NCBI GenBank assembly: GCA_032717465.1
Contig: CM064666.1
Location: 3,702,528 to 3,766,527, forward strand
DNA: 64,000 nt
Direction: 5' to 3'
Origin: Coenobita brevimanus
Taxonomy: Eukaryota > Arthropoda > Malacostraca > Decapoda > Coenobitidae
In this document: positions 1 to 10,595 of the stretch, piece by piece
Position numbering within the stretch: the first letter of the stretch is position 1
Layout of the letters: each line of letters opens with the position of its first letter
Notes under the pieces: model-generated
What the model saw: only the letters and a program-made list of their open reading frames with translations
What the model was told of the DNA's origin: nothing
Databases searched by the model: none
Made by a program: the position numbers and the translations under genes

Positions 1-1
1 A

Positions 2-640
2 TTCCTCATTTCAGAGACTTACTACAGTCCCTTGGTAAGGGAAATACCGTTTTCACCTGTCTGGATCTAGCGTCAGGGTACTGGCAGGTGGATTTGACCA
101 GAGTCTCATCCCATCACTGCCTTTAGCACCCACCGTGGGAACTTTGAATTTCTCCGGATGTCTTTTCTATTGCATAATGCTCCTTTGACATTTCAGAGGA
201 TGATTAATCAATTGTTTGGTGGCATGTTAGGGCAGGACATCTTGGTGTATCTAGATGACTTGTTAATTGTGGGCAAGGACATGGTCACTCATTTAATAAG
301 TTAAAACGAGTGATGGAAACCTTAAGGTCTCCGGGTCTGAAAATCAAGCTGTCGAAGTGTGAGTTCCTGAGGTCATGTGTTAGATTTCTAGGGCACTTAG
401 TCGATAGTGATGGCATTAAGGCTCTCCCGGATAAGGTTACTGCCATGATAAATTTCCCTACACCCATGTCCAAGGATGATGTTCGCTTGTTTCTCAGGCT
501 CACTGCCTTCTATAGGAGCTTTGTCCAGATATGCTGCTATTGCATCACTGTTAACAGCACTACTCAGGAAGGATGCAGCAGGGAAACGGGGATCATCAGA
601 AGAGAAAAGCTTAATGACCTCAAGAAAGTCACAACTGAGC
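2..640 (+). pseudogene. Ty3/gypsy-like reverse transcriptase, 5'-truncated by window edge
   Basis: Fragment of the reverse transcriptase of an LTR retrotransposon, which would copy element RNA into DNA in a cytoplasmic particle. Seen: a typical gypsy palm stretch near the window start (residues like CLDLASGYWQVDL), then the catalytic YLDD box at 248-259, then the thumb/connection (KCEFL, FLGHLV, AFYRSFV). The reading frame changes several times: the first ~90 nt, the YLDD segment and 310-651 are in different frames, so it cannot make one protein. It continues into RNase H, integrase and an env-like gene on the same strand, so all belong to one element. The protease and gag end lies outside the window. 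Confidence 0.85.
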
Positions 641-644
641 TCCT

Positions 645-1124
645 GTGTTAGCATTTCCTGACTATACTCAACCTTTTTACCTGTGCACAGATGCCTCAGG
701 TTCTGGTCTGGGAGCGATGTTACAGCAGAAGGATGAGCAAGGCAAAGCACACACCATTGCATATGCCAGTAGGGCACTAAGACCCACGGAAAGGAATTAC
801 TCGGTGACACATTTGGAAACATTAGCAGTCGTGTGGGCATTAGGGCACTTCCAGGATATCATCTTTGGTTACCGGATAATTGCTTTAACTGACCATGCAC
901 CAATACGTGGCTTGTTCAAAGGGAAGAACCTGCACAGTAAGGTCACGCATTGGAACAGCAAGGTAATGGAATTTGACCCAGAAGTCAAATATTTCCCAGG
1001 CTGCCAAAATGTCATTGCCAACACACTGTGTAGAAACATTGCTGCTGCCATATCTGAGGATATCCCTCTCACTGGGTATTCCCCGGACATGGTAAAAGCG
1101 GAACAATGTAAGGATGCGATGTAG
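645..1124 (+). pseudogene. RNase H domain of the same gypsy-like element
   Basis: About 159 codons are open. The segment begins with the gypsy linker (YTQPFYLCTDASGSGLGAMLQQ), where the TDAS aspartate is the first RNase H catalytic residue, and continues through an NYSVTHLETLAVVWAL helix (catalytic E), a LTDHAPI box (catalytic D) and the family's end NVIANTLCRN, normally N-V-x-A-D-x-L-S-R. The D-to-N change in that last motif and the stop at 1122-1124 suggest decay. In the intact family it removes the RNA template after minus-strand synthesis. It overlaps the end of the RT segment by a few bases in another frame. Confidence 0.82.
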
Positions 1125-1199
1125 TCTCAAGTCATCTATGCCTTGGAGTCGGGCGACGAGCCTTTTCTACCTGAACTCCTGGTATCGATGACCACTTCC

Positions 1200-2330
1200 A
1201 CCTTCAACAAAGTCTCTTATATAAGAAACCACCGGGGAAGTGCATTGTGTATCAGTTGGCTGTTCCTGTTACTCTACAGCAACCCGTGTTACAGTTGGTT
1301 CATGACTTACCTCAAGCGGGTCATCCCGGACGTGACAGATGCATACATGAGGCAAGAAAGAAGTACTATTGGCCAACCATGAGGAAGGACATACAAGCCC
1401 ACGTTAGTCAGTGGGTCAAGTGCACGGAAATACGAGGAACAACTGGACCTCCAACTCTCATCTTGGAGTATCCTCTGCTGGAAAAACCTTGGGATACAGT
1501 CTCCATTGATCTATTGGCATTGCCAAGAAGTCATCAAGGCTCACACTATGTGTTAGTGGCAGTGGACCATTTTTCACGATTCACTGCTGTAGCACCTTTG
1601 CAGATGAAAGCCGCAGAGGAGGTGGTGTACGCTTTTGAAAGCTCAATGATTTGTCCATATTCTGCACCCAAGGTATTGCTCAGTGATAATGGCAGTGAAT
1701 TTCGTAACCAGGTGTTACAGGAAATCTGTCGTATGTATGGGGTAAAGCAAGTCTTTGTTACGCCTTACAGTCCCAAGTGCAATGGCCTTGTGAAGAGGAC
1801 AAACAGGAAGATATTGGAAGTCCTTAGACCAGCAATCAACTCAATGGAGGATGCCTGGCAGGACTGATTACCACATGTAGCAGATACCATAAACTCCTCA
1901 GACAATTCGTCAACTGGGAAATCTCCTCATTACATCCTTTATGGAGAAGAGAAAATGTTGCCCTACGATTTGCTAGCTGGACCTCCTACTCCAGTGTACA
2001 ATCCAGAGGATTATAACAAGGTCCAACTTACAAGTTTTCAACACATAGATAGTAAAGTATGAAAAAGATTAAAAGCCTCAAGAGAGGAGATGATGGCGAA
2101 ACAACACAAAGGTAGTCAACAAAAGATGCTGGAGGTAGGCCAGAAGGTGATGATCCAGAATCCTGAAAGAACTTCCAAGCTCAGCCTTAACTTCTGTAGG
2201 CCATGTACAATTATGGAGAGAGTGCATGGACACACCTATAGAATAAGGAATGATGCGAGTGGAACTCAGGAGATAGTACATGCTGACAGGATGAAGCCAG
2301 TAAATCAAGAGCCATGCCTAACTAACCAAC
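1200..2330 (+). pseudogene. Integrase of the same gypsy-like element, catalytic residue lost
   Basis: Integrase inserts the cDNA into the host chromosome. The zinc-binding N-terminus is eroded (KYYWPTMRKDI remains, but the second Cys of the CxxC is not seen). The core at 1500-1850 keeps the first two acidic residues (SIDLL and SDNGSEF), but the glutamate of the final motif (normally NG-x-x-E-R) is a lysine in NGLVKRTNRK, so it should be inactive. A TGA at 1865-1867 ends this frame. A diverged C-terminal domain (GQKVMIQNP ... YRIRNDASG) continues in a different frame at 2090-2330. Position after RNase H is the standard gypsy order. Confidence 0.8.
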
Positions 2331-2441
2331 TGTCTGATGTGTTGTCCCCTCTGCCTTCGTCGCAGTTTATGTTGTCGTCTGTACCTGTCCATATCCAGGA
2401 GCATCGCAGCAAGTTACGATCCCACAGCTAGGGCAATTAAG

Positions 2442-2462
2442 GGAGTATCTTCTCTTGCAGAA
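2442..2462 (+). promoter_or_regulatory. Possible splice acceptor just before env start
   Basis: A pyrimidine-rich stretch ends in TTGCAG at 2455-2460, two bases before the env-like ATG at 2463. Gypsy-type env genes are translated from a spliced subgenomic RNA, so an acceptor here would fit. The matching donor would lie upstream of the window. Inference only. Confidence 0.35.
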
Positions 2463-4043
2463 ATGTGGCTGTGGCTTGTACTCATCTCGTGTTGCTTGGG
2501 GTGGACCTATGGAACGACAACGGACACGGACACGACTGCAATGATGCCAGGAGCATTGAGGAGAAGTCGTGCTGGTAGAAGAAGCTGTCTGTATGCACTA
2601 CCCTATGGATGACTATCTCCGACTCCAGACACTGTTAGAGGTGCTTTTGAGGGATTGCAATACCTGAAACACCAAGTAATGGAAATGAGGAAGTCACACG
2701 ACTTGAAACAGCAGCTGATGGAGATGGGAAAGTTACCTGACCTACAACGGCAGCTGACTGACTTGAACAGTGAAGCTTTCGTACAAGCCTTACATGGATT
2801 AGTCGGGCTTCAAATTTAATATATGGATAGGCTCGTGGACGGGCTTACTAAGTTGCATGTTGCTTTACCTAATGCAGATTCTGATCTTTCCCAGCATGTC
2901 CATGCATGTGCCAAGAGAGGACTTGTGGACTTTCTAGGTATCCTGTCTCAAAAGCTCTTTGGTACGGCACTAGACAAGGACGTAGTGCAATTGGGCAGAC
3001 TTTGGCATTGGCGGCTAAGGCAAATGACAGGCTAATCGCATACATGTATGAAGAACTAGGTAAGTTCACTAACAAGACTAACGAATTAATTGTGACTACC
3101 AACCATCTCGTAGGAATTGTGAACAATATCCAAACTAACCTACCAACCCTAACTAACTCAGTGTTAATCACTGAGTATCTACATGCTCTCAATGAGTCAG
3201 TCACTGCTTTGGAGCTGCATGCAGCCAATATGGTGGACGGCTTAATCGATGCAAGTTTGAACTGGGTTAATGCTTTATTGCTTCCTACTCATATTTTAAG
3301 CAATGCTCTTGACGTAGCTATAGTGAAACATGGACTTACGCCACTTTTTGGTATAAATCAGCTGGAGTATTATTATTCACTATTGGAGGCCCAGTTGACC
3401 CATGATGGCATCCTGATATTGGTATCTGTGAGGATTGCTATAACATACCATGCATGGCGGTTCATTCCTTTCCCTTTTGCTACTACTGACAATACACTTG
3501 TCATTTTGAAGGAGGGTCGTGTCTGATGACAAAAGGTATATGGAAGAAACAGCTGTGGATGAGTTTGAGAAGTATAAGGCTTCCTTTCTCGATCTCCACG
3601 TGTGTCCTGCTTTTCATTTTGTCTTTATACCGTCAGAGGTAGAGGAGTGTAAGATGGCCTTGTTGGACATGAACGCTTCCTAGGCATTGCAACGATGCAC
3701 TTTCCAACCCATCCAACTGAAGTCAGTTTTCCATGCTCATGTACATGAGAAACACTATTGCTTTCCTGAGACAGAGGACGTAACACTGACGTGTGCATCT
3801 CAACACCAGTTCCTTAAGGTGGTCGGATACTATGTTGCACCCGATTTTTGTGAACTGCACAGTAAAGAGATGGTAATTCTACCTAACAAGCAACATCTAG
3901 CTTTGTTGGTGAATTTCTCGTCCCAGTTACAACCCTTTCTACCTTCATTCAATGTTTCTTTGTTGAATGTAAACAGGCTGTCTCATGTGTCAAACAGAAT
4001 TGAATTTGTAACCTACCTGAACAAGACTGATTTAAAACCATAA
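2463..4043 (+). pseudogene. Decayed env-like gene with F-type fusion-glycoprotein features
   Basis: An envelope-like gene follows pol, as in errantivirus-type gypsy elements. Seen: an ATG at 2463 opening a hydrophobic signal-peptide-like start (MWLWLVLISCCLG); a Lys-Arg pair near 2912-2917 immediately followed by a glycine-rich hydrophobic stretch resembling the F-protein cleavage site and fusion peptide; a long helical ectodomain with Asn-linked glycosylation-type sites at 3040-3330; and a Cys-containing C-terminal ectodomain at 3687-4043. The frame breaks at least four times and has internal stops, so no intact product is encoded. No clear transmembrane anchor was recognised at the end. Known for the family: such proteins resemble baculovirus F proteins. 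This is an old genomic copy. Assignment rests on motif order and position, not on a database match. Confidence 0.66.
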
Positions 4044-4900
4044 TTATGTACTGTCCTATCTTCCTTCATATCTTACTCCTTCCTATTTTGGTCCTGGCGT
4101 TGGTCTTCTGTTTCTTGTGGTCTTGTCCTGTGTTTGTGTTTGGAGCTATTATCTGAAATGCATAAAAGGGGGAAACCCACTAAAACCACAAGTCCGTTCC
4201 CGTGGATTACTATTGGATCTGCCTGAGTAGTTAGCTACCCAACACATTGGTTAGGCTACACGGTAGTTACGACCACAGTGTCGACGGGGACATCGAAAGG
4301 GTATGGCCAAGCGATATTCTGGTTCTGGCATCACTTCCACAATGAGTTGTCTCACACTACTGTACTGTACTATACATGTTATATACATAGATGTGTTTAT
4401 TCAGATTTAATGGATATGTATTGTAGTGTTGAGATGAATAACCAAATACATCCTCACTGTTGAGTGTAGATGGGAGAGAGAGAGAGAGGCCAGACATGCT
4501 AAGGCTAGCGCTTTCAGACGTAAACAGGGAGGGAAAAGGAGGGGTGAGGGAAGGGAGTAAATTCTGTACATATCTCAGTCCTGGGGAAATACTACATATA
4601 CAGTTAATACTGCCTTATTGAGATGTATGATGTGCATGGTAGAGTTGTAATTCACACCTACTCGTGTACATATCTCCATATGTCCGAGAGATAGTGGCAT
4701 CTCTTAATTTTGCTGACCTGTGCTGGTTCCCAGGGCTGGGCAAAGAGGCAGGCAGATAGCTTTTAGCTCCTGCATGAAGCAGACGCTCTGTTCCGTTATC
4801 TCTCTTGTCGCAGTTGTATCTTCTGTGGCATAATAAAGAGGGAGAAACACACCTGCTCCTGGATTTCTGATTCACCTGACACGCTACCTGCTCCTAATTA
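4044..4900 (+). repeat. Probable 3' end / LTR remnant of the env-bearing gypsy element
   Basis: No gene here. A purine tract (AAAAGGGGGAAA, 4164-4175) after the env-like end is a candidate polypurine tract, and an AATAAA at 4832-4837 is a candidate polyadenylation signal in the following LTR-like stretch. The LTR borders cannot be fixed because the 5' LTR is not in the window. A short (GA)n lies near 4471-4488. Confidence 0.3.
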
Positions 4901-4984
4901 CGGCCACATCATCATCATAGTTTCTGCGGCCAGCTGTGGAATTCAGCAGAGACTAAGCCGGAAGAGATGGTCGTGACGATGGTT

Positions 4985-5335
4985 CTTATATTGGTGCTAT
5001 GTGGTAGTGGTGATGGTGATTGGTGGTAGTTGTGGTGGGTGGTGATGTGTGGTGGTGGTATCGATAATGCTGGTGTTGGTGTTGGTGGTGATGTATTAAT
5101 GACGGTGGTAGTGGTAATGGGTGATGGCAGGGTGGTGGTGGTGGTAGTGCAGAGGGTGATATACCAGTATAGATCAAGTGGTGGTGGGTGGTGATAACGG
5201 TGATAGTGATGATGTTGATGGTGTTACTTAGAGATGGCGATTGTGGTGATGTGTGGTGGTATTGGTGGTCATGATGGTGATGCTGTATAGTAAGTGGTAG
5301 CGATGGTGGTGATGGTAGTTTTAACGACAGTAGCC
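4985..5335. repeat. Degenerate GGT/GAT-rich simple repeat
   Basis: About 350 bp of imperfect trinucleotide-type repeats built from GGT, GAT and GTG words (CCA/ATC on the other strand). Any open frame here (His/Pro/Ser-rich on the minus strand) is a by-product of the repeat. Confidence 0.85.
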
Positions 5336-5364
5336 TACTAATGATAGTCATATTGATTCTGTAC

Positions 5365-5545
5365 CTTCAGGGGGAGAGGAAGGAGGAGACCGAGGATAAG
5401 ATAGAAGTATGGAGTGGAGAGGTATATGAGAGAGGGGGGTGTGAGTGCAGCGAAATGGCTGGGAACAGGGCGAGATGGAGGCGATTTGTTTGTGGCCACC
5501 CCTTACGGGATTAAGGCGTCTGGCTATAGGTAGATAGAAGAGACC
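5365..5545 (+). mobile_element. LINE family A, 3'-end fragment (copy A1)
   Basis: Matches the last ~180 bp of the LINE called A here: the coding end (GRGRP-type basic motif, then YMREG) and the conserved 3' terminus ending in GGCGTCTGGCTATAGGTAGATAGA (written in two pieces: GGCGTCTGGCTATAG, then GTAGATAGA). The same terminus occurs in copies A2 to A5. Strongly 5'-truncated, as expected of target-primed reverse transcription. Confidence 0.85.
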
Positions 5546-6148
5546 ATTGGACACCAGATGGTTTTGTTGAATGTAGGAGAGAACCTTGGCAGTTATGACA
5601 GCAAAGGGGTATAATGAAGGCTAAATCCAATAACTCTGGTTCGAAAAGTCTCATAATGAGCTTAGTGACATTGTCTAGAGATAGCAGGCTCACTACTATT
5701 GTTTGGAGACATCAAAGATGCACCGAGAAAGAGGTATCATACTGAATGCAGTGTCTTGCTTTGCTAACCCTACCTTCATCTCAGAGAATTTGATATCATA
5801 TTCATAGTTTTTCGGTAACAAACAGCCTCAACAGGACCATTAGGTCTGTTGCTGTTTGCTTTGCTGTGTACTCCTTTGTACAATATTCAGGAACAATCTT
5901 AACTGTCGGTTTAACCTGTTATGTAGTTGACGCCCATTGTATTCGTGTTTACTGCCGTCAGGAAACTGAGGAGAGACTTTTCGAAACGGCACCGTTAGAT
6001 AAAAGGTCATTAGATATAAGGTACATTCATAAGTAAAGGTCTCAGTTATGAAAATAAAAATCATACGGAGGTAGCAAGACATTAATAAAATAAACTACAA
6101 AACGGGTTAGGTTAGTAGCGTGCTGTATACCTGAAGGTCCAGATAATT

Positions 6149-6153
<5 letters not shown>
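5546..6153. other. No gene or repeat recognised
   Basis: Unique-looking AT-moderate sequence. Short open frames only, none with a recognisable motif. Confidence 0.6.
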
Positions 6154-6219
<66 letters not shown>

Positions 6220-6240
6220 CTATCCATACACACACATATA
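6154..6240. repeat. Compound microsatellite (TC)n(TATC)n(CA)n
   Basis: An uninterrupted TC run of about 45 bp, then seven or so TATC units and a short CA run, directly upstream of a SINE copy. Confidence 0.95.
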
Positions 6241-6245
6241 TTTAT

Positions 6246-6641
6246 GGAGCCTCTGTTGTACAGTGGTAGAATGTGCGTTTTCATACATGAGAGAAAGAGG
6301 GTCTGAGCCTTGCCAGGGTAATAAACATTGGGAACGTTCTTCCGGCCATGTAGCGCTTTGGCGTACATAAGGGGTGCTGTGATTCAACCAGTCTCGTACT
6401 ATAAGGTATGTTTGCACCCAGTCGGACTGCATGGGCCGACTACACATGGTTCACAGACTACGCACACATCCAAAGGCACTCCAACACTACAGTCAAACTT
6501 ACAAGCACTTCTCACCCTACATACAGTCTCTACAAGAATGCCTAAGCCACTTGGTAGAGATACATTGGCTGTATCGTCCCCACTTCGGTCGGGATAGGCA
6601 GGTCCTTGCAGTGGACATTCAAGCGCCCGATGATGATGATG

Positions 6642-6642
<1 letters not shown>
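6246..6642 (+). mobile_element. tRNA-derived SINE, copy S1
   Basis: A short interspersed element transcribed by RNA polymerase III and mobilised by LINE enzymes. Its head has a tRNA-like A box (TTGTACAGTGGTAGAATG) and a weak B box (GGGTCTGAGCC). The body of about 300 bp recurs in copies S2 and S3 (e.g. the words GGTGCTGTG, CACACATCCAAAG and GTAGAGATACATTGG). It ends in GATGATGATGAT and runs into (AT)n at 6644-6709. The body has no open gene. Confidence 0.85.

Positions 6643-6643
<1 letters not shown>

Positions 6644-6709
<66 letters not shown>
6644..6709. repeat. (AT)n microsatellite
   Basis: About 66 bp of AT dinucleotide following the SINE tail. Confidence 0.97.
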
Positions 6710-6711
<2 letters not shown>

Positions 6712-7142
6712 GTGTATAGATACTGTAGATAGAAAAATATATAATATCCTATGCAGCGTAGCCAGCACAAGTGAGCCTCCATATAATTTTGTCAATAAAA
6801 TGTTCATTAAATATTCGCCTTCTCTCAGGCTACACGGTCTTGAATAGCACTTTGTCCCTCCATCATTGGTCACTTATCCCGACAGCCAATTCACTCTGAT
6901 AAACTCGCATCAGTAAACACTACTTCGGTATGCTGATATAAGTAACCCATTAAGAATGGTGATAAATAATATTTCCAAAGCAAATGTAGGGGGGGGGGGG
7001 AGATGCCCATCATCCACCCACTTAGTGTAACAGTACTCTGTTTTAGGGTAGCTCTACACTGCATTGCAAGCCAAATGATTTTCTGTAAACCAGGAAATCA
7101 TTTACAGCGCTGGGTGGTAACCTTATAAGCAGCCAACACGTG
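6710..7142. other. No gene recognised
   Basis: Unique-looking sequence with a G homopolymer of about 12 nt near 6989. Its right side may include the eroded 5' end of the next LINE. Confidence 0.55.
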
Positions 7143-10100
7143 TTCTATACGTGACAGCAAGTAGGTTGGCGGAGGGTTAGTGCCCCTCCCCAGAAAACAA
7201 CTAACTAAAAATATAAACAAGAAGCTTTGGACCAGGACTGACCAACAGGTGGCGACTAAAGACTGAACAAAGGACGTGGTACGGACTGCGACATGGAATG
7301 TAAGGGGTGTGAATGATGAGGTGAAAGAGAGAGAAATTGTCTAGGTGCTTGGGGATGCACAAGTGGACATATGTAGATTAACTGAGACAAAATGGTGACA
7401 TGAGAGTGTGAGAGATTGGGAGTATGGATGGGTATATGCACGGGAGTAGGTGAGAATGAGAGGGCAAAAGAAGGAATATGTATTGTTATGTGCAAGAGAT
7501 GGAAGAAGAATATAAGAGCGTATGGATCAGTTGGCTTAAGGGTTGTGTGAGTAAGATTGAAAGCAGGACTACAGATGTGGGTGACTGTGTGTGTGTGTAT
7601 GTGCCAACGCAAGACGGTGCATGTAGAATGAAAGAAGAGTCAAGGGTAAATGTGGAAGCATGCATGGAAAAATTTTAAATGAGTGAGAGAGTGCTTTTGA
7701 TCGGAGATATTAATGGAAAAGTAGGGAATGTGCAGGTGGATGGAATAGTTGGTGAGTGGGGTATGCCTGCAGAAGTGGATGAGAATGACAGTGCTCTAGT
7801 GGACATTTGTGCAGGGAAGGACTTGGTGATAGTCAATACCCTCTTTAAACATAAATTGATCCACAGGTATACATGGCAAGTGATGAGAGGGGTGGGTGGT
7901 GAACTGAATGAATGGAAAGCAATGATTGATTATGTGTGAGTGGATGATAGAATGAGAAGGTGTGTAATGGGTGCAAGAGCATACGGAGGTTGGGGCAGCG
8001 GGCTTTCTGACTTCCATATGGTGATGGCGAAAGTCAAGGTTCAAATTCCAAGAAGAAGTCCATACAAAGAGGGAAGATTGCAAGAGGATGGAAAAAAGGC
8101 AGAATATAAGAGAGAGGTGGAGAAGCGATTGGGCAAATATGATTTGGAGCAGATGGGGGGGTGGAATGTGTGTGCGAGATATTCTCAGAAGAAATCTGTG
8201 CAACATGTGAGGTGGTGTGTGGAGTTAAGAGAAGACTAGAAGGGGTGCAAATAACAGCATGATGGAATGAAGAGGTGAGACAATCTGTGGCACAAAAGAA
8301 GAAAGTATACATTGAGTGGATGAGAAACAGGGGCGTGGAGGAAGATGAGAGACAGAAGAGAGAGTTATATGTAGAAAGGAAGAGAGAGGTGAAAAGATTA
8401 GTAAGAGAGAGTAAGAGAAGAGTGGATGAGGAATTTGGAAGGAATTTGAGTGTAAAGTGGAGGGAATGTAAGACAATGTTCTGGAAAGAGGTAAAGAGAG
8501 TAAGGGAGAGTAACAAAGAAGTTAGTCGGGGAGTGCAAGATAAAAATGGTAGATTGCAAGTGGAGATGGGAGAAGAGATGAGCAGATGAAGAGAACACTT
8601 TCAAGAACTGTTAAACATAGAGAATGAAAAAGATGAGAGGATAGGTGGCTAGGGAATGGCTGGGAAAAGGAGGGAGACGAGAAGAGAGGAAGAAATAAGT
8701 AGGATGGAGAAAGTGGAAGCAATGAAGAAAGTCACAATGGGGAAGGCTTCAGAAATTGATGGGGTGTGTGGTGGAATGTTGAAGCATGGGGGAGAGATAG
8801 TAGTATAATCGATATGGAAGATGTGCAGGTTGGCCTGGAAGGAAGGCAGAGTCCTGGAAAATGATGTCAGATATAATTATTCTTCTGTACAAAGGAAAAG
8901 GGGGGGAAAAAGTGTGTGGTAATCATAGTCATTTGTCTTCTTAGTGTAAAAGGAAAAGTGTATGGTAGGATACTTATTGACAGAGTTAGGGAAATAACAG
9001 AGGAATTAGTTGGTGAAAAACAGTGAGGATTTAGGAAGGGAAGAGGTTGCACAGATCAGATATTCATTCTCAGGTCTTTAATGGAAAAGTTTTTAGAGAA
9101 CTGAAAGAATTTGTATGCGGCGTTCATGGATTTGGAGAAAGCATATGACATGGTGGGTAGACAAGGAATGTGGAAAATAATAAGAATATACGGGGTAAAC
9201 GGGAAGTTCCTAATGTCGTGTGCAGAGTACAGTATGTATGAGGGTGCTAAGGTGCAGTGCGTGTGGATAGTGAACTGAGCGAATTTTTTATTTGAATGTT
9301 CGATTGAAACAGGGATGAGTCATGTCCCCATGGTTGTTCAATCTGTATATGGATGGGGTTATAAAAGAGATACAAGGTAGGGCAGTGGATGTTGGAGCGG
9401 CCCTAATGAGAGAGGACAGTATTTGGAAACTCCCTGTACTGCTGTTTGCAAATGATATTGTATTGTTAAGTGAAGACGAAGGCAAAACAAGGCTTAGTGA
9501 ATGAATCTGGAAGAGTATTAAGAAACAGAATCTAAAGGTGAATGTAAGGATTAGAAAAGTTATTGTCTTTGATAAAAATGAAGTCACTGGATGTCCAGTG
9601 ATTTACGATGGAGGAAATGGAAAATGTAAGTGCATTTATGCAACTGGGTAGTGTGATGAGTGAGGATGGAAGCTTGGAGGGTGAAGTGCTTGAAAGGGTA
9701 AAACAAGGAAGAAAGGTTGCTGGTTCAGTGAAAGCAGTGATAAGAAACAGGGAAGTGAGCACGGAAGTAAAAAAGTCGCTGCATGACAGTATTGTGATAC
9801 CAGCACTAACGTATGGAGGTGAAGCTTGGACCTTGTTGGAGGGACAGAAGTAAAGAGTGAGAGCAGTGGAAATGAGTAAATTGAGAGGAACCTTTGGAGT
9901 TACACGGAGAGGCAGACTGACAAATGAGGAAGTGAAGGAGCATTGTGATGTGGATGTGGATGTGATAGGTAGCGTTAGGAGAAATACACTGAGGTGGTTT
10001 GGCCATGTGGAGAGGATGGAGAGTGAAAAACTAACGAGGAGAGTTTATGTGGGTGAGGTGAGGGGGGAGAGTGAGGAGGAGGAGGCCAAGGATGAGATGA

Positions 10101-10216
10101 AGGGAAGGAGTGGAGAGATACGGTATATGAGAGAGGGTTGTCTGAGCTGGGAGTAGGGCGACATGGAGGCGATTTGTTTGTGGCCACCCCTTACGGGATT
10201 AAGGCGTCTGGCTATA
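7143..10216 (+). pseudogene. LINE family A, near full-length decayed copy (A2): APE endonuclease + RT
   Basis: A non-LTR retrotransposon with one coding region and no ORF1, an architecture like the RTE group. A 5' leader (7143-7288) matches the leader of copy A5. An apurinic-endonuclease-like domain runs from about 7289 to 8050: ATWNVRGVND start, LTETK box, a GDINGKVG box at 7700-7725, and a degenerate S-D-x-H-M-V end near 8005. A basic linker follows, then RT from about 8690: a fingers region, FMDLEKAYD near 9126, SPWLFNLYMDGV at 9330-9358, and a catalytic box reading FANDI at 9448-9460 where A-D-D is expected. The C-terminal basic domain (TLRWFGHVERM, 9988-10020) and the family 3' end (10160-10216) close it. 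Many stops and frameshifts make it a fossil. Confidence 0.85.
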
Positions 10217-10595
10217 TAAAAATGGATGTAAGAGAATTACTGTTTGCATATGGCGTTTGGTGAACATTCCAGTCCATAAAAGAATATTAATCTTTTATTA
10301 CGATTGCTAATTTACGATATTCTTGTTGTCTTTACGGGAATGGAGGTGGAGGTTCCAGAAGCTCACCTCAAAGTTGAAATTTAAATTCGTTGTCTGCCAT
10401 AATGGGCCGTGTGCAGTCAATAGGCATGAGTTATTTTTGTAGTACCGGAAAAAGCTGCCTTCAGGAGATTTTATTCAGCTATGACAACGCTTCTCATACT
10501 GAAAAATACATAGAAGTACGAGTATATATCTAACCCCTCCAGTCCACTAGGTTTCCTACAAACTTAATATTACCGGTATCATCTGGCTGTTATGA
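10217..10595. other. No gene recognised
   Basis: Unique-looking sequence between two LINEs; no motif seen on either strand. Confidence 0.55.

Noticed and set aside
1..4900. An active retrovirus-like element
   Set aside because: Frame breaks in RT, integrase and env, a changed catalytic residue, and no visible paired LTR.
5840..6082. 80-residue minus-strand frame as a gene
   Set aside because: No motif, no splice or codon signal; length is expected by chance in this much DNA.
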